From Pseudomonas argentinensis (GTDB taxonomy: Bacteria > Pseudomonadota > Gammaproteobacteria > Pseudomonadales > Pseudomonadaceae), in the NCBI RefSeq assembly GCF_001839655.2, contig NZ_CP056087.1, forward strand, positions 4,960,001 through 5,024,000: a stretch of 64,000 bases of DNA, written 5' to 3'. Positions 45,844 through 58,667 of this stretch are shown here, piece after piece. A program made the position numbers and the translations under genes. How positions within the stretch are numbered: position 1 is the stretch's first letter; each line of letters begins with the position of its first letter. Under the pieces are notes generated by a model that saw nothing but the letters and a program-made list of their open reading frames with translations, was not told where the DNA came from and searched no databases.

Positions 45844-46473
45844 TCAGACCAGCTTGTGCTCGACCGCGTAGCGCACCAGGTCGGCCACCGAGTGCAGGTT
45901 GAGCTTCTGCATCAGCCGCGCCTTGTGGGTGCTGATGGTCTTGCTGCTGAGCGCCAGATGGACGGCGATCTCGTTGACGCCCTCGCCCTGCACCAGGCGC
46001 TCGAACACCGAGAACTCACGCTCCGACAGCAACGCATGGGGCGGCCGGGAATCGGTCAGGCCGACCTCGAAGACCATGCGGTCGGCCAGTTCGGGATCGA
46101 TGTAGCGCCCACCAGCGGCGACCTTGCGGATCGCGGTGAGCAGCAGGGCCGGGTCGCTGTCCTTGGTGGCGTACCCGGCGGCGCCGATCTTCAGGGCGCG
46201 GGCGGCCATCTGCGCCTCGTCGTGCATCGACAGGACCAGAATCGCCGGCGCCTGGCTCAGCGCGCGAATCCGCGGAATCGCCTCCAGGCCGTTGACGCCG
46301 GGCATGGAGATGTCCAGCAGCACCACCTCGCAGGGCGTGTGCCGCAGGGTTTCCAGCAACTGCTCGCCGTTGCTCGCCTCGCCGACCACCTGCAGGTCAC
46401 GGGCCATGCCGATCAGTTGCTTGATGCCCTCGCGGACGATGGTGTGGTCTTCGGCCACCAGTACTCGGATCAC
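45844..46473 (-). CDS. agtR: NarL/LuxR-type response regulator (AgtR-like)
   Basis: 209 residues. Receiver domain (MIRVLVAEDHTIVREGIKQL, phospho-acceptor Asp in VVLLDISMPG, Lys in TKDSDPAL) and LuxR HTH (LLSEREFSVFERLVQGEGVNEIAVHLALSSKTISTHKARLMQKL). GTG start at 46473 with AGGAGG 9 bases upstream. It follows agtS by 12 bases and precedes the transporter operon, the arrangement of AgtSR in P. aeruginosa. Confidence 0.9.
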   Translation of the reverse strand: MIRVLVAEDHTIVREGIKQLIGMARDLQVVGEASNGEQLLETLRHTPCEVVLLDISMPGVNGLEAIPRIRALSQAPAILVLSMHDEAQMAARALKIGAAGYATKDSDPALLLTAIRKVAAGGRYIDPELADRMVFEVGLTDSRPPHALLSEREFSVFERLVQGEGVNEIAVHLALSSKTISTHKARLMQKLNLHSVADLVRYAVEHKLV

Positions 46474-46485
46474 GGGCTCAACCTC

Positions 46486-48888
46486 CTAGTCATCGGATGC
46501 ACACTCGCTCAGCGGCACCCGCACGCGCAACAGAGTACCTTCGCCGGGCCGGCTGTCGAGGCTCAATTGCCCGCCGAGCATCAGCACCCGCTCGCGCATG
46601 CCCACCAGGCCGAAGGAATCGGCACGGATGGCAGCCGGGTCGAAGCCGCGGCCATCGTCGCTAATCGACAGGCGCAGGCTGTCGCCCAGCAGTTCCAGGC
46701 GCACCGTCACGGTATGCGCCTGGGCGTGGCGCATGACGTTGGTCAGCGATTCCTGAAGGATGCGGAACAGCCCGGTGGCCTTGGCGTCGCTCAGCGGCGG
46801 CAGGTGCTCGGGCACTTCGACCAGGCAGGGAATCTGCGTGCGCGCCTCGAAGCGTCGGGCCTGCCATTCGATGGCCGAGGCGATGCCGGCATCCAGGATC
46901 GGCGGACGCAGGGCGGTGGCCACGTCACGCACCAGCTGGAACAGGTTGGCGATCAGCTTCTTCATGTTGTCCAGGCGCTCGCGCAGGCCGGGGTCGAGGT
47001 CGGCGAAGCCCAGTTCGCACATCGAGGTTTCCAGCTTGAGCACGGTGAGCACCTGGCCAAGCTCGTCGTGCACCTCGCGGGCGATCCGGGCCTTTTCCTC
47101 TTCGCGCACGCTTTCCAGGTGGGCGGACAGGTCGCGCAGGCGCGCCTGGGATTCGGCCAGCGCCAGCTCGTTGCGCTTGTTGTCGCTGATGTCCCAGACC
47201 ACGCCGTCCCAGATCACCCGGCCATCGGCCAGGCGCCGGGCCATGGCCTTGATGTCCACCCAGCGCGATTCGCCGGCCTGGGTGAGCATGCGACCCTGCC
47301 AATGCCAGTCGCTGTCGCTGTCGAAGGCCTGGTCCTGGGTGCGGTGGTAGTCGGCCTTGTCGTCCGGGTGCACCAGGCTGCGCAGGCCGTGGCCGGGCGC
47401 CAGCAGTGTCGATGCCCGATAGCCGACCAGGCTTTCGCTGCCCTCGCCGATAAAGGCGAACAGCGCCGGGTCGCGCGGCCGCGCGCGCTCCAGGCGAAAC
47501 ACCACGCCCGGCACATTGGCGGCGATGCCCTGCAGGCGCGCCTCGCTTTCCTGCAAGGCGGCCAGGGCGCGGCGGCGTTCGGTCACGTCGGTGATGAACA
47601 CCACCAGGTATTCGGTATCGCGGTACTGCAGAAAGCTCAGCGACACATCCACCGGCAGGCGGCTGCCGTCGGCGCGCAGGCATTCGGTCTCGAAGCTCGG
47701 CGGCCCTTCGTCACCCTTGCGGGCCAAGCGCCACAGGTTGAGCCAGCGATCCATGCTCATGCCCGGTTCGAAATCGCGCAGCGGCCGATCCACCAGCGCG
47801 CCGCTGCGGTAACCGAGCATGGTTTCGGCGGCGTGGTTGGCATAGCGCACGTGGCTGTCCCAGTTGACCCAGAGGATGCCCACCGTGCTGTTGTCGATGG
47901 AGAACTGCGACAGGCGCAAGGCGTCGCGGGCGATCTCCCGCAGCTCCACCTCGTGGCGCGCGGCGAGCAGGCGAAACTCCAGGGTGTCGCGCTGGCGGCG
48001 CAGCCACAGCGCCAGCGCCAGCGCGAACGCCAGCAACAGACCGAGCAGCAGGCTGATGGCACGCCAGAAGCTCGCCGAGCTTTCCTGTTGCAGGTAGCTC
48101 GGCGGCAGCCAGCGGTTGTGCAGGTCATCGAGCTCGCGGGCCGACAGGTTGCGCAACGCGACATCGATGATCGCCGACAATTCTGGCAGGTCGCGCCGTG
48201 TGGCCACCCGTAGCAGCTGCGGGAAGCCGATATCACCGACGATGGCCAGGCCGAGAAACTCCGGTTCCCGGGACAGGCGACCCAGCTGGGCTTCATCGAG
48301 CACCGCGTAGCTGGCTTGCTGATTGACCACCCGCTGCAGCGCCTGGCGCGGGGAATTGGTGATGTCCAGCTTGAGCTTCGGGTAGCTGCTGCGCAGGTAG
48401 TCGAGCACCGCATCGGAGCCCTTCAGGGCAACCGGTGAGCGGCCATCGAGCTGTTCCAGATCGACCGCGCCACCGCCGTCACGCTCGCCAACCAGCAGGT
48501 GCGAGACACGCAGAAAGGGATCGGAAAACACCCAGCGCCTCAGCCCGGCCGGGGTCTGGCTAAGGCCCGCGGCCAGATCGAGCTGATCGCTGCGCAGCGC
48601 CTGTTCCAGTTCCTCCGGCGTTTGGAAGGTGCGCCAGCGCACCTGCACGCCCATCAGCGCGGCCAGGGTGTTGACGATCTCCACGTTGGCGCCGGTCAGA
48701 CGATGCAGGCGGCGGTCGAGCTGGGCGTAGGGCGGCTGCAGCACCACGCCGGCACGCAGCAGCGGATTGGCGGTGAGCCATTGCTGCTGCGCAGCATCGA
48801 AGATGGCCGCCGGCGCCGCTGGCGGCTGATCCGCCCATAGCGTGGTGGGCAGGCTCAGGATCAGGAGGAACAGCCAACGGCGGATCAT
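46486..48888 (-). CDS. agtS: Hybrid-sensor histidine kinase with periplasmic binding domain (AgtS-like)
   Basis: 800 residues. Signal peptide/N-terminal helix, then a periplasmic bac_3-type solute-binding domain (about 40-265), one transmembrane helix (about 278-298: AISLLLGLLLAFALALALWL), two PAS domains (about 330-440 and 455-570), a HisKA_3 dimerisation region with the phospho-His in EEEKARIAREVHDELGQVL, and HATPase (LSISDDGRGFDPAAI). No receiver domain is seen. It probably senses the amino acid imported by the neighbouring ABC system. Confidence 0.9.
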   Translation of the reverse strand: MIRRWLFLLILSLPTTLWADQPPAAPAAIFDAAQQQWLTANPLLRAGVVLQPPYAQLDRRLHRLTGANVEIVNTLAALMGVQVRWRTFQTPEELEQALRSDQLDLAAGLSQTPAGLRRWVFSDPFLRVSHLLVGERDGGGAVDLEQLDGRSPVALKGSDAVLDYLRSSYPKLKLDITNSPRQALQRVVNQQASYAVLDEAQLGRLSREPEFLGLAIVGDIGFPQLLRVATRRDLPELSAIIDVALRNLSARELDDLHNRWLPPSYLQQESSASFWRAISLLLGLLLAFALALALWLRRQRDTLEFRLLAARHEVELREIARDALRLSQFSIDNSTVGILWVNWDSHVRYANHAAETMLGYRSGALVDRPLRDFEPGMSMDRWLNLWRLARKGDEGPPSFETECLRADGSRLPVDVSLSFLQYRDTEYLVVFITDVTERRRALAALQESEARLQGIAANVPGVVFRLERARPRDPALFAFIGEGSESLVGYRASTLLAPGHGLRSLVHPDDKADYHRTQDQAFDSDSDWHWQGRMLTQAGESRWVDIKAMARRLADGRVIWDGVVWDISDNKRNELALAESQARLRDLSAHLESVREEEKARIAREVHDELGQVLTVLKLETSMCELGFADLDPGLRERLDNMKKLIANLFQLVRDVATALRPPILDAGIASAIEWQARRFEARTQIPCLVEVPEHLPPLSDAKATGLFRILQESLTNVMRHAQAHTVTVRLELLGDSLRLSISDDGRGFDPAAIRADSFGLVGMRERVLMLGGQLSLDSRPGEGTLLRVRVPLSECASDD

Positions 48889-49022
48889 GCACGGGCACCG
48901 AAAACGATTGGGAAGCCGCCGAGCAGAACGCTCGCGGCAGATGCCGCATTAAGCTACATCAGGATCTGACAAATCCACGACAAGTGATTAGGCTGGTTTG
49001 ACCTACCCGTTCAGGCTTTGCC

Positions 49023-49997
49023 ATGACCCGCCTTCGCCACCTGCCCCGCTACGCCCTGTGCCTGACCCTACTGGCCAGTGTCCTGGCCGCGCACGCCGAA
49101 CAGAGCCCACCCGCCGAAACCGCCGACAAGGGCGAGGCCAAGCCCGCGCAGCGGGCGCCACTGATCGAGCGCAGCGACCTGGAAGCATCGGCCCTGGAAC
49201 GTCAACTGGCGGCCAGCGAACAGCAGCAGCTCGATGCCGCCGGCACGACCTTTCTCGCCCTCTGGCGACCGGCCAACGATCCGGCGCCCATGGGGGCGGT
49301 GATCCTGATTCCCGGGGATGAAGAGAGTGCCGACGCACCGCCGACCATCGGCCCGCTGCGCCGCAGGTTGCCAGACGCCGGCTGGCACAGCCTGAGCCTG
49401 ACCCTGCCGGACCCGCAGGGTCCGAACCTGCCCGTGCGAGTCGCCGAGCCGCCTGCGAGCGGCGACGGCAAAGCTGCCGAAGCCCCGGCTGAAAAGGCCC
49501 CAGAGCCGGCCACCCCGGCCCCGCCAAGCGAAGCGCCATCGGCTGACGCAGAGGCGGCACGCGCAGCTCACGTGGAACGGGTCTTCGCACGTATCGACGC
49601 CGGCATCGCCTTTGCCGGCCAGCAGCAGGCCAAGGTCGTGGTGCTGCTCGGCCATGGCAGCGGCGCCTACTGGGCGGCGCGTTACATCGCCGAGCGCAAG
49701 CCCGCCAATGTCACTCATCTGGTGTTGGTGGATACTCGCCAGCCGGAGGGTTTCGACGCGCCGTTCAACGACCTGCTGGCGCAGCTCACCGCCAAGGTCG
49801 GCGATTTCTATTACCGCGACGGTGCCAGTGCTCGGCAGGCGGCACTGGCACGCAAACAACTGAGTCAGCGGCAGAAACAGCCTGCCCTGGTGCAGATCAG
49901 CCTGGATGCCCTGCCGGGCAATCCCGATGTCGCCCAGGAGCAGCTGTTCCGTCGCCTGCGCGGCTGGCTGGACAAGCACGCCGGCGGCGCCAAGTAG
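49023..49997 (+). CDS. DUF3530 family protein
   Basis: 324 residues with a signal peptide (about residues 1-25, cleavage after AHA). The mature part has a low-complexity Ala/Pro/Glu linker (about 145-180) and alpha/beta-hydrolase-like features (VVLLGHGSGAYWAARYIAE, a nucleophile-elbow-like motif GHGSG). No confident catalytic triad is assigned. Alone between agtS (divergent) and a convergent J-domain gene; a homolog sits here in P. aeruginosa. Function unknown. Confidence 0.82.
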   Translation: MTRLRHLPRYALCLTLLASVLAAHAEQSPPAETADKGEAKPAQRAPLIERSDLEASALERQLAASEQQQLDAAGTTFLALWRPANDPAPMGAVILIPGDEESADAPPTIGPLRRRLPDAGWHSLSLTLPDPQGPNLPVRVAEPPASGDGKAAEAPAEKAPEPATPAPPSEAPSADAEAARAAHVERVFARIDAGIAFAGQQQAKVVVLLGHGSGAYWAARYIAERKPANVTHLVLVDTRQPEGFDAPFNDLLAQLTAKVGDFYYRDGASARQAALARKQLSQRQKQPALVQISLDALPGNPDVAQEQLFRRLRGWLDKHAGGAK

Positions 49998-50000
49998 CGC

Positions 50001-50758
50001 TCAGCGGAAACCGCGGCGCTGGCGAATCAGCGCATAGGCATTGTGCAGTTCACGGGTCGCGTCGGTGGCCTCACGGACCTTCTCGGGCGCCGCACCACTG
50101 CCGGCCAGCTTGTCGGGGTGGTGGCGGCTGAGCAGGCGGCGATAGGCCTTCTTGATCTGCTGCACGTCACTTTCCGCCGTCACGCCGAGCAGACGCAGGG
50201 CCTGCTGATAGGCGTCGGCGCCCGCGGTCGGCGGGCCGCGACGCGGCGAGTAGCCGGCGCTCAGCGCCTCCTGGGCTTCGGCGGAAACGCCCAGCCACTT
50301 GCCCCATAACAGGATCAGTTCGCGCTCGGCCTGGCCCACCTTGCCATCGGCCCAGGCCATGCGCCAGCAGGCGCGCAACAGTTCCTGGGCCTCGCTGCGG
50401 CGGCGTTGCAACGGGCCACGCAGGCTGTCCTGGCCGGTCTTGCCGCGCGAGAAGGCCTCGATGGCTGCCGCCCTGCCTGCCTCGCCCAGCGCCAGGCGCT
50501 GCATCTCGGCGCGGGCCTGACGAATGTGCGCCTGCTGCACCACGCCATCGCTCTTGGCCAGGCGCCCCAGCATGACGAACAGCAAGGCGTCATCAGCCAC
50601 GGCGGACCTGCCCACCAGCCGCTCGCCCAGGGTTTTCCAGCCGCGCAGGCCCAGGCGCCGATCCAGCACCTGGCCGAGCAGGCCGCCGAGCAACAGACCG
50701 GGAATGCTTGCCAGGGCGTAGCCGGCCAGCGCCCCCACCAAGGTCAGCGGCCAGTACA

Positions 50759-50759
<1 letters not shown>
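50001..50759 (-). CDS. TerB/DnaJ-domain protein (DjlA-like co-chaperone)
   Basis: 252 residues. N-terminal hydrophobic segment (MYWPLTLVGALAGYALASIPGLLLGGLLG), a central TerB-like helical domain (about 55-165) and a C-terminal J domain with the HPD motif in RRLLSRHHPDKLAG. This is the DjlA layout: a membrane-anchored partner of DnaK. The ATG at 50759 shares a base with the murU stop (TGATG). Confidence 0.88.
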
Positions 50760-52452
<1,693 letters not shown>

Positions 52453-52576
52453 TGCAAGGGTCTCCGACGGCGCTAGCCGTTGCGCGGGTCATGCTTTATT
52501 ATCCAGCATCTTTTTCAGCCCATCGAGAGGCGTGCGGCCCCTGGGCCAAAAGCGCACAGGAAGCCCGGAAAACAAG

Positions 52577-55363
52577 ATGGCAGTAAAATACCCCGCTTTT
52601 CGCAAGAAATTCCCGCTTCTGGTAACGGGTGGCCTGTTGGCCCTGCAGCCCTTCGCCAGCCCATTCGCCACCGCTGCCGAACAATTCGACTGCCAGGCTT
52701 CGCCAACCGGCGGTTGGGCCTGTGCACCGAAATCCAGCACCGCCAACCTGCCGAGCCGACCGACCCACAGCGCCAACTCGGTCAGCGCGGGTACGGGGGC
52801 GACGGCTGCCGCCCAACCTGATACCAAGGCCGCACCAACGCAAGTGACCGAAGCCGGTGGCCGTGCCCTGGCCTCGCGCAGCGCCGACTATAGCCACCTG
52901 GACTGGGTACCGCGCGAGGAGCTGACCAGCGCACAGCTGGCGGAGATCGGCCCGGCCTGCTCCGGCGCTTACATCGAGCCTAGCCGCCCGGGCATGAACG
53001 ACACCACGCCGATGAGCGAAGCGCCGATGTTCGTCTCGGCCAAGGCTTCGCGCTATCAGCAGGAAGAGCAGGTCGCGACCCTCGCCGGTGACGTGGTGGT
53101 GCACCAGGCCGGCATGCAGGTCGAGGCCGACGAGGCCAACCTGCACCAGGCCGAGAACCGTGGCGAGCTGGTCGGCAATGTCCGCCTGCGCGACAAGGGC
53201 GCCCTGGTGGTGGGTGACCGTGGCGAGCTGCAACTGGACAACGGCGAAGCGCGCATCGACAACGCCGAGTTCGTGATGCACGCCGCCCACGTGCGCGGCA
53301 GCGCCGCCTACGCCAAGCGTGAAGAAACCGCGATCATTCGCCTCAAGGACGGTACCTATACCAGTTGCGAACCGGGCAGCAATGCCTGGCACCTGACCGG
53401 TAACAACATCACCCTGAACCCGGCCACCGGCTTCGGCACCGCGACCAACGTCACGCTGCGGGTCAAGGATTTTCCGGTGTTCTACACGCCGTACATCTAC
53501 TTCCCGATCGACGACCGTCGCCAGTCCGGCTTCCTGCCGCCGAGCTTCGGCAGCTCGGGCAGCAACGGCCTGACCCTGCAGACCCCGTACTACTTCAACC
53601 TGGCGCCGAACTTCGACGCCACGCTGTACCCGACCTACATGGCCAAGCGCGGCCTGCTGATGGAAGGCGAGTACCGCTACCTGACCCGCAATAGCGAGGG
53701 CCAGGTCGGCGCCGCCTACCTGGACGACCAGGAAGACGAGCGCGAGCTGCAGTCGGACTACAAGGACCAGCGCTGGATGTACAGCTGGCAGCACAAGCAG
53801 GGCCTCAATGATCGCCTGCTGGCCGAGGTCGACTACACCGATATCAGCGACCCCTACTACTTCCAGGACCTAAATACGGATCTGGGTATTGATAACACGC
53901 GATACGTCAATCAGCGCGGCACCCTGACCTGGCGCGGCGATAGCTACACCGCGCGGTTCAATGCCCATGCTTACGAGCTGGCCACCATTACCGATCTGAC
54001 CCCTTATAACCGTCTGCCGCAGATCACCCTCGATGGCAAGCTGCCCTTCCAGCCAGGTGGTTTGAACTTTACCTATGGCACGGAGCTGGTGCGCTTCGAT
54101 CGTGATCTGCGCAGCGGCAATTTCGTCAACGAAGACGGTGTATCCGAGGGGCTTTGGTATGACGCCCGACTACGCGGCCTGAAACGCGCCAACGGTACGC
54201 GCCTGCACGTCGAGCCAGGCGTCAGCCTGCCGCTGGACTGGAGCTGGGGCTTTATCATACCCCAGGTCAAGTACGCCTACACCCAGTACGACCTCGACCT
54301 CGACTCCATTGGGAGAGATCCAAGCCGCGGTGGTATCGCCGACTTCGACAGCAACCAGAACCGCAGTGTGCCGATCCTCAGCGTCGACAGCGGCCTGTAT
54401 TTCGACCGAGGTACCACGCTCTTTGGCAACCCAACCCGGCAAACGCTTGAACCGCGCCTGTTCTATCTCTACGTCCCCGAGGAAGATCAGTCCGATATTC
54501 CGGTTTTCGACACTGGCCTTAGTAGCTTCAATTATTCCTCGCTGTGGCGCGAAAACCGTTTCAGCGGCAAGGATCGTATCGGTGACGAGAACAAACTGTC
54601 TTTGGGCGTGACCAGTCGCTGGATCGAAGCGAACGGCTTCGAGCGCCAGCGCTTCAGCATCGGCCAGGCCTTCTATTTCGAAGACCGAAAGGTGCAGATG
54701 CCGGATATCGACTATCGCACTCGCGACGAAGCGCAGTCGTCGGTATCGCCCTACGCTCTGGAGTATATGTATCGCTACAATCAGGACTGGCGCTTTACGT
54801 CAGACTTCAATTGGGATCCCGATACCCATCGTACCCGCTCCGGTAGCGCGATGTTCCACTACCAGCCCGCAGACAACCCACGCAAAGTGATCAACGCTGG
54901 GTATCGTTATCGCAACGACACTTTGAGGTACGACCAGAGTACAGGCGAGTGGAGTTACGGCGGCGACTATGGCAGGCCTACCCTGCCAAATGGCTCACCG
55001 AACCCGAACTACATCAAGGACTACTACAAGATCAGCCAGCATGACTTCTCGGTCATCTGGCCAATCGGCCCGCAGTGGAGCCTGATCTCGCGCTGGCAGT
55101 ACGACTACGGCCGCAACCGCACCCTGGAAGCCTTTGGCGGCTTCGAGTACGACAGTTGCTGCTGGAAGCTGCGCGTCATCAACCGCTACTGGATCGACTA
55201 CGACGAGGTCAGCCTCAACCCCTCGCGCAACGACGAACCAGACAGCGGCATCTTCCTGCAGATCGTCCTCAAAGGCCTGGGTGGCGTGACTGGCAACAAC
55301 GTTGAGACATTCCTCGACCAAGGCATTCAAGGTTACCGTGAACGTGAAGAGCAAGCTCGCTGA
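52577..55363 (+). CDS. lptD: LptD, LPS-assembly outer-membrane protein
   Basis: 928 residues. Signal region ([33 protein letters not shown]), an N-terminal extension, an OstA/LptA-like jellyroll (about 145-310: [23 protein letters not shown]) and a 26-strand-type beta-barrel to the C-terminus. Cysteines for the disulfides with LptE-dependent maturation are present (FDCQ, WACAP, TSCEPG and the C-terminal DSCCWKL pair). Inserts LPS in the outer leaflet. Start at 52577 avoids a non-signal extension. surA overlaps its 3' end. Confidence 0.95.
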   Translation: MAVKYPAFRKKFPLLVTGGLLALQPFASPFATAAEQFDCQASPTGGWACAPKSSTANLPSRPTHSANSVSAGTGATAAAQPDTKAAPTQVTEAGGRALASRSADYSHLDWVPREELTSAQLAEIGPACSGAYIEPSRPGMNDTTPMSEAPMFVSAKASRYQQEEQVATLAGDVVVHQAGMQVEADEANLHQAENRGELVGNVRLRDKGALVVGDRGELQLDNGEARIDNAEFVMHAAHVRGSAAYAKREETAIIRLKDGTYTSCEPGSNAWHLTGNNITLNPATGFGTATNVTLRVKDFPVFYTPYIYFPIDDRRQSGFLPPSFGSSGSNGLTLQTPYYFNLAPNFDATLYPTYMAKRGLLMEGEYRYLTRNSEGQVGAAYLDDQEDERELQSDYKDQRWMYSWQHKQGLNDRLLAEVDYTDISDPYYFQDLNTDLGIDNTRYVNQRGTLTWRGDSYTARFNAHAYELATITDLTPYNRLPQITLDGKLPFQPGGLNFTYGTELVRFDRDLRSGNFVNEDGVSEGLWYDARLRGLKRANGTRLHVEPGVSLPLDWSWGFIIPQVKYAYTQYDLDLDSIGRDPSRGGIADFDSNQNRSVPILSVDSGLYFDRGTTLFGNPTRQTLEPRLFYLYVPEEDQSDIPVFDTGLSSFNYSSLWRENRFSGKDRIGDENKLSLGVTSRWIEANGFERQRFSIGQAFYFEDRKVQMPDIDYRTRDEAQSSVSPYALEYMYRYNQDWRFTSDFNWDPDTHRTRSGSAMFHYQPADNPRKVINAGYRYRNDTLRYDQSTGEWSYGGDYGRPTLPNGSPNPNYIKDYYKISQHDFSVIWPIGPQWSLISRWQYDYGRNRTLEAFGGFEYDSCCWKLRVINRYWIDYDEVSLNPSRNDEPDSGIFLQIVLKGLGGVTGNNVETFLDQGIQGYREREEQAR

Positions 55364-56639
55364 GTGCGTGCGCCCGCTGCTGCTGGGCGCACTGTTTCTG
55401 GGTACCGCGGCGCACGCCGATGTACAGCCTCTCAACCGCGTGGTGGCGATCGTCGATAACGACGTGATCATGCAGACCCAGCTCGACGCCCGGGTGCGCG
55501 AGGTGCAACAGACCATCGCCAAGCGCGGCGCCGAGGTGCCGCCGGCCAACGTACTGACCCAGCAGGTGCTGGATCGCCTGATCCTGGAAAACATCCAGTT
55601 GCAGATGGGCGAGCGCTCCGGCATTCGCATCAGCGACGAAGAACTCAACCAGGCCATGGCCACCATTGCCCAGCGCAACGGCATGACCCTCGAGCAATTC
55701 CGCGACGCCCTGGCGAAGGACGGCCTGTCGTTCAACGACGCCCGCGACCAGGTGTCCCGCGAGATGATCATCAGCCGTGTGCGCCAGCGCCGTGTGGCCG
55801 AGCGCATTCAGGTCACCGAGCAGGAAGTGAAGAACTTCCTCGCCTCCGACCTGGGCAAGATGCAGTTGTCCGAAGAGTTCCACCTGGCCAATATCGTCAT
55901 TGCGGTTCAGGAAGATGCCTCCTCCGATGCGCTGCAAGCTGCCGAGCGCCGCGCCCAGGACATCTACCAGCAAGCGCGCCAGGGCGCCGAGTTCGGTCAG
56001 CTGGCGATCGCCAACTCGGCCAGTGAAACGGCGCTGGACGGTGGCGACATGGGCTGGCGCAAAGCGGCACAGTTGCCGCCGCCATTCGACGCCATGATCA
56101 GCGCCATGAACGTTGGCGATGTCACCGAGCCGATCCGCACCCCAGGTGGTTTCATCCTCCTCAAGGTGCTGGAAAAGCGTGGCGGTGAGGCCGCGGCGGT
56201 GCGCGAGGAAGTGAACGTGCGCCACATCCTGATCAAGCCGAGCGAAATCCGCACCGACGCGGAAGCCAAGGTACTGGCCGAGCGCCTGTATCAGCGCATC
56301 GAGTCCGGAGAGGACTTCGCCGAACTGGCGAAGAACTTCTCCGAAGACCCGGGCTCGGCCCTCAACGGCGGCAGCCTGAGCTGGATCGACCCGAATGCCC
56401 TGGTACCGGAGTTCCGCGAGGTAATGAACAACACCGCCAGCGGCGAGGTTTCCAAGCCGTTCAAGAGCCAGTTCGGCTGGCACGTGCTGCAGGTCATGGG
56501 CCGTCGCGCAACCGACAGCAGCGAGCAGATGCGCGAGCAACAGGCGCTGAATCTGCTGCGCAACCGCAAGTACGAAGAAGAGCTGCAAACCTGGCTGCGT
56601 CAGATTCGCGACGAAGCCTATGTGGAGATCAAGCTGTAA
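55338..56639 (+). CDS. surA: SurA, periplasmic peptidyl-prolyl isomerase/chaperone
   Basis: 433 residues from a GTG at 55338 (AAGG 5 bases upstream); a GTG two codons later is equally possible. Signal peptide ([17 protein letters not shown]), an N-terminal chaperone domain, and two parvulin domains (about 175-275 and 285-385; HLANIVIAV and [11 protein letters not shown] mark their starts). Assists folding of outer-membrane proteins including LptD. It overlaps lptD by 26 bases and ends at a terminator. Confidence 0.94.
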   Translation: MNVKSKLAECVRPLLLGALFLGTAAHADVQPLNRVVAIVDNDVIMQTQLDARVREVQQTIAKRGAEVPPANVLTQQVLDRLILENIQLQMGERSGIRISDEELNQAMATIAQRNGMTLEQFRDALAKDGLSFNDARDQVSREMIISRVRQRRVAERIQVTEQEVKNFLASDLGKMQLSEEFHLANIVIAVQEDASSDALQAAERRAQDIYQQARQGAEFGQLAIANSASETALDGGDMGWRKAAQLPPPFDAMISAMNVGDVTEPIRTPGGFILLKVLEKRGGEAAAVREEVNVRHILIKPSEIRTDAEAKVLAERLYQRIESGEDFAELAKNFSEDPGSALNGGSLSWIDPNALVPEFREVMNNTASGEVSKPFKSQFGWHVLQVMGRRATDSSEQMREQQALNLLRNRKYEEELQTWLRQIRDEAYVEIKL

Positions 56640-56656
56640 ACCAGCCTGAAACCACG

Positions 56657-56683
56657 AAGCCCGGCCCTGTGCCGGGCTTTTTC
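56657..56683 (+). terminator. Intrinsic terminator after surA
   Basis: AAGCCCGGC-CCTGT-GCCGGGCTT followed by TTTTC. Confidence 0.92.
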
Positions 56684-56731
56684 ATTTGCGCGTAAGCTAG
56701 CATCACCAGCGCCTGCCCTCGAGACCGGATC

Positions 56732-57748
56732 ATGCCCCATAACCTGCGCTTCGCCCTCACCCCTGGAGAACCTGCCGGCATCGGCCCGGATCTGTGCCTG
56801 CTGCTTGCCCGGCAGCAACAGGCCCACGCGCTGATCTGCGTGGCCAGCCGTGCACTGATGCAAGCGCGCGCGCTGGAGCTGGGGCTGCAGATCAAGCTGA
56901 TCGACACCGCGCCTGATGACTGGCCAGCCCAGCCCGCCCCAGCAGGCAGCCTGTACGTCTGGGATACGCCGCTCGGCGAGCCGGCGGTCGCCGGTGAGCT
57001 CAACAAAGCCAATGCCGCCTACGTTCTGCAAACCCTGACCCGAGCGGCCCAGGGCTGCCTGGACGGCAGCTTCGCCGGGCTGGTCACCGCCCCGGTGCAC
57101 AAGGGCATCATCAATGAGGCGGGGACGGCGTTCTCCGGTCATACCGAATTTCTCGCCGACCTGACCGGTACCCCCCAGGTGGTGATGATGCTGGCAACCC
57201 GCGGCCTACGGGTCGCCCTGGTCACCACCCACCTGCCGCTCAAGGACGTGGCCAGTGCCATCACCACCGAGCGTCTGCAGCGGGTGACGCGCATCCTCCA
57301 CGCCGACCTGCGCGACAAGTTCGGCATTGCATCACCGCGCATCCTGATCTGCGGCCTCAACCCCCATGCCGGCGAAGGCGGCCACCTGGGGCGCGAGGAG
57401 ATCGAGGTCATCGAGCCTGCGCTGCAGCAGCTGCGCGGCGAAGGTATGGACCTGATCGGCCCGCTGCCGGCCGATACGCTGTTCACCCCCAAGCACCTGG
57501 AACACTGTGATGCGGCGCTTGCCATGTATCACGACCAGGGCCTGCCGGTGCTCAAGTACAAGGGCTTTGGTGCGGCGGTGAACGTGACCCTGGGCCTGCC
57601 GATCATCCGCACCTCGGTCGACCACGGCACAGCGCTGGACCTTGCCGGCACCGGGCGCATCGACTGCGGCAGCCTGCAGGTCGCCCTGGAAACCGCCTAC
57701 GAGATGGCTCAAGGCAGCCGCAAGCTGCAAGCGACAAGCCACAAGTAG
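56732..57748 (+). CDS. pdxA: 4-hydroxythreonine-4-phosphate dehydrogenase
   Basis: 338 residues. NAD-dependent step of pyridoxal-5'-phosphate synthesis. Motifs: ALTPGEPAGIGPDL, VTAPVHKGIINEAG, FSGHTEFLAD, the metal-binding histidines in LVTTHLPLKDV and AMYHDQGLPVLKY, and TSVDHGTALDLAGTG. The last dozen residues (GSRKLQATSHK) are encoded by a dispersed GCAAGCTGCAAGC repeat, so the native C-terminus has been altered slightly. Confidence 0.95.
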   Translation: MPHNLRFALTPGEPAGIGPDLCLLLARQQQAHALICVASRALMQARALELGLQIKLIDTAPDDWPAQPAPAGSLYVWDTPLGEPAVAGELNKANAAYVLQTLTRAAQGCLDGSFAGLVTAPVHKGIINEAGTAFSGHTEFLADLTGTPQVVMMLATRGLRVALVTTHLPLKDVASAITTERLQRVTRILHADLRDKFGIASPRILICGLNPHAGEGGHLGREEIEVIEPALQQLRGEGMDLIGPLPADTLFTPKHLEHCDAALAMYHDQGLPVLKYKGFGAAVNVTLGLPIIRTSVDHGTALDLAGTGRIDCGSLQVALETAYEMAQGSRKLQATSHK

Positions 57749-57834
57749 AAGCGCTTTCCCTGCTAAACTGGGCGTTTTCGCCTGACCGCTTTACGCGCTT
57801 GCTTGATGCTTGCAGCTTGAAGCCTGGAGCTGCT
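57710..57834. repeat. Inverted GCAAGCTGC repeat pair between pdxA and rsmA
   Basis: CAGCCGCAAGCTGCAAGC (left, in the pdxA end) and GCTTGCAGCTTGAAGC (right) face each other across about 60 bases. The same family occurs at 62861-62933. Confidence 0.65.
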
Positions 57835-57840
57835 TCTCAG

Positions 57841-58653
57841 ATGTCCGAGCCTTACCAACACCGCGCGCGCAAGCGCTTCGGCCAGAACTTCCTCCATGAC
57901 GCCGGGGTGATTCACCGCATCCTGCGCGCCATCCACGCCCGCGACAGCGAGCACCTGCTGGAGATCGGCCCGGGCCAGGGCGCACTCACCGAGGGTCTGC
58001 TCAACAGCGGCGCGCAGCTCGACGTGATCGAACTGGACCTCGACCTGATTCCGATCCTGCAAGCCAGGTTCGCAGAACAGCCGCGCTTTCGCCTGAACCA
58101 GGGCGATGCCCTGAAATTCGACTTCTCCAGCCTGCAGGCAGCGCCCAACAGCCTGCGGGTGGTCGGCAACCTGCCCTACAACATCTCCACGCCGCTGATT
58201 TTCCATCTGCTGGACAACGCCCACCTGATCCGCGACATGCACTTCATGCTGCAGAAGGAAGTGGTCGAGCGCCTGGCTGCAGGCCCGGGTGGCGGCGACT
58301 GGGGGCGGCTGTCGATCATGGTGCAGTACCACTGCCAGGTGGAGCACCTGTTCAACGTCGGCCCCGGCGCGTTCAACCCACCACCCAAGGTCGACTCGGC
58401 CATCGTGCGTCTGGTGCCCCATCAGGTGCTGCCGCACCCGGCCAAGGATCACCGACTGCTCGAACGCGTGGTGCGCGAAGCCTTCAACCAGCGCCGCAAG
58501 ACGTTGCGCAATACCCTCAAGGCGCTGCTGCCGGCCAGCGAGATCGAGGCAGCCGGCGTCGACGGCAGCCTGCGCCCGGAACAGCTGGACCTGGCCGCCT
58601 TCGTGCGCCTGGCCGACCAGCTGGCCCAGCAACCCGCGCCTTCGCCCACCTGA
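57841..58653 (+). CDS. rsmA: 16S rRNA (adenine1518/1519-N6)-dimethyltransferase
   Basis: 270 residues. Dimethylates two adenines near the 3' end of 16S rRNA. SAM motifs [34 protein letters not shown], and catalytic NLPYNIST. The C-terminal helical domain ([20 protein letters not shown]) is complete. GGAG lies 12 bases upstream. Followed 14 bases later by apaG. Confidence 0.95.
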   Translation: MSEPYQHRARKRFGQNFLHDAGVIHRILRAIHARDSEHLLEIGPGQGALTEGLLNSGAQLDVIELDLDLIPILQARFAEQPRFRLNQGDALKFDFSSLQAAPNSLRVVGNLPYNISTPLIFHLLDNAHLIRDMHFMLQKEVVERLAAGPGGGDWGRLSIMVQYHCQVEHLFNVGPGAFNPPPKVDSAIVRLVPHQVLPHPAKDHRLLERVVREAFNQRRKTLRNTLKALLPASEIEAAGVDGSLRPEQLDLAAFVRLADQLAQQPAPSPT

Positions 58654-58667
58654 TTGATCGAGTGCCC

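Noticed and set aside
45754..48213. Long plus-strand open frame opposite agtR and agtS
   Set aside because: Shadow of two well-supported minus-strand genes; composition is rich in Gln, His and Ala without domains.
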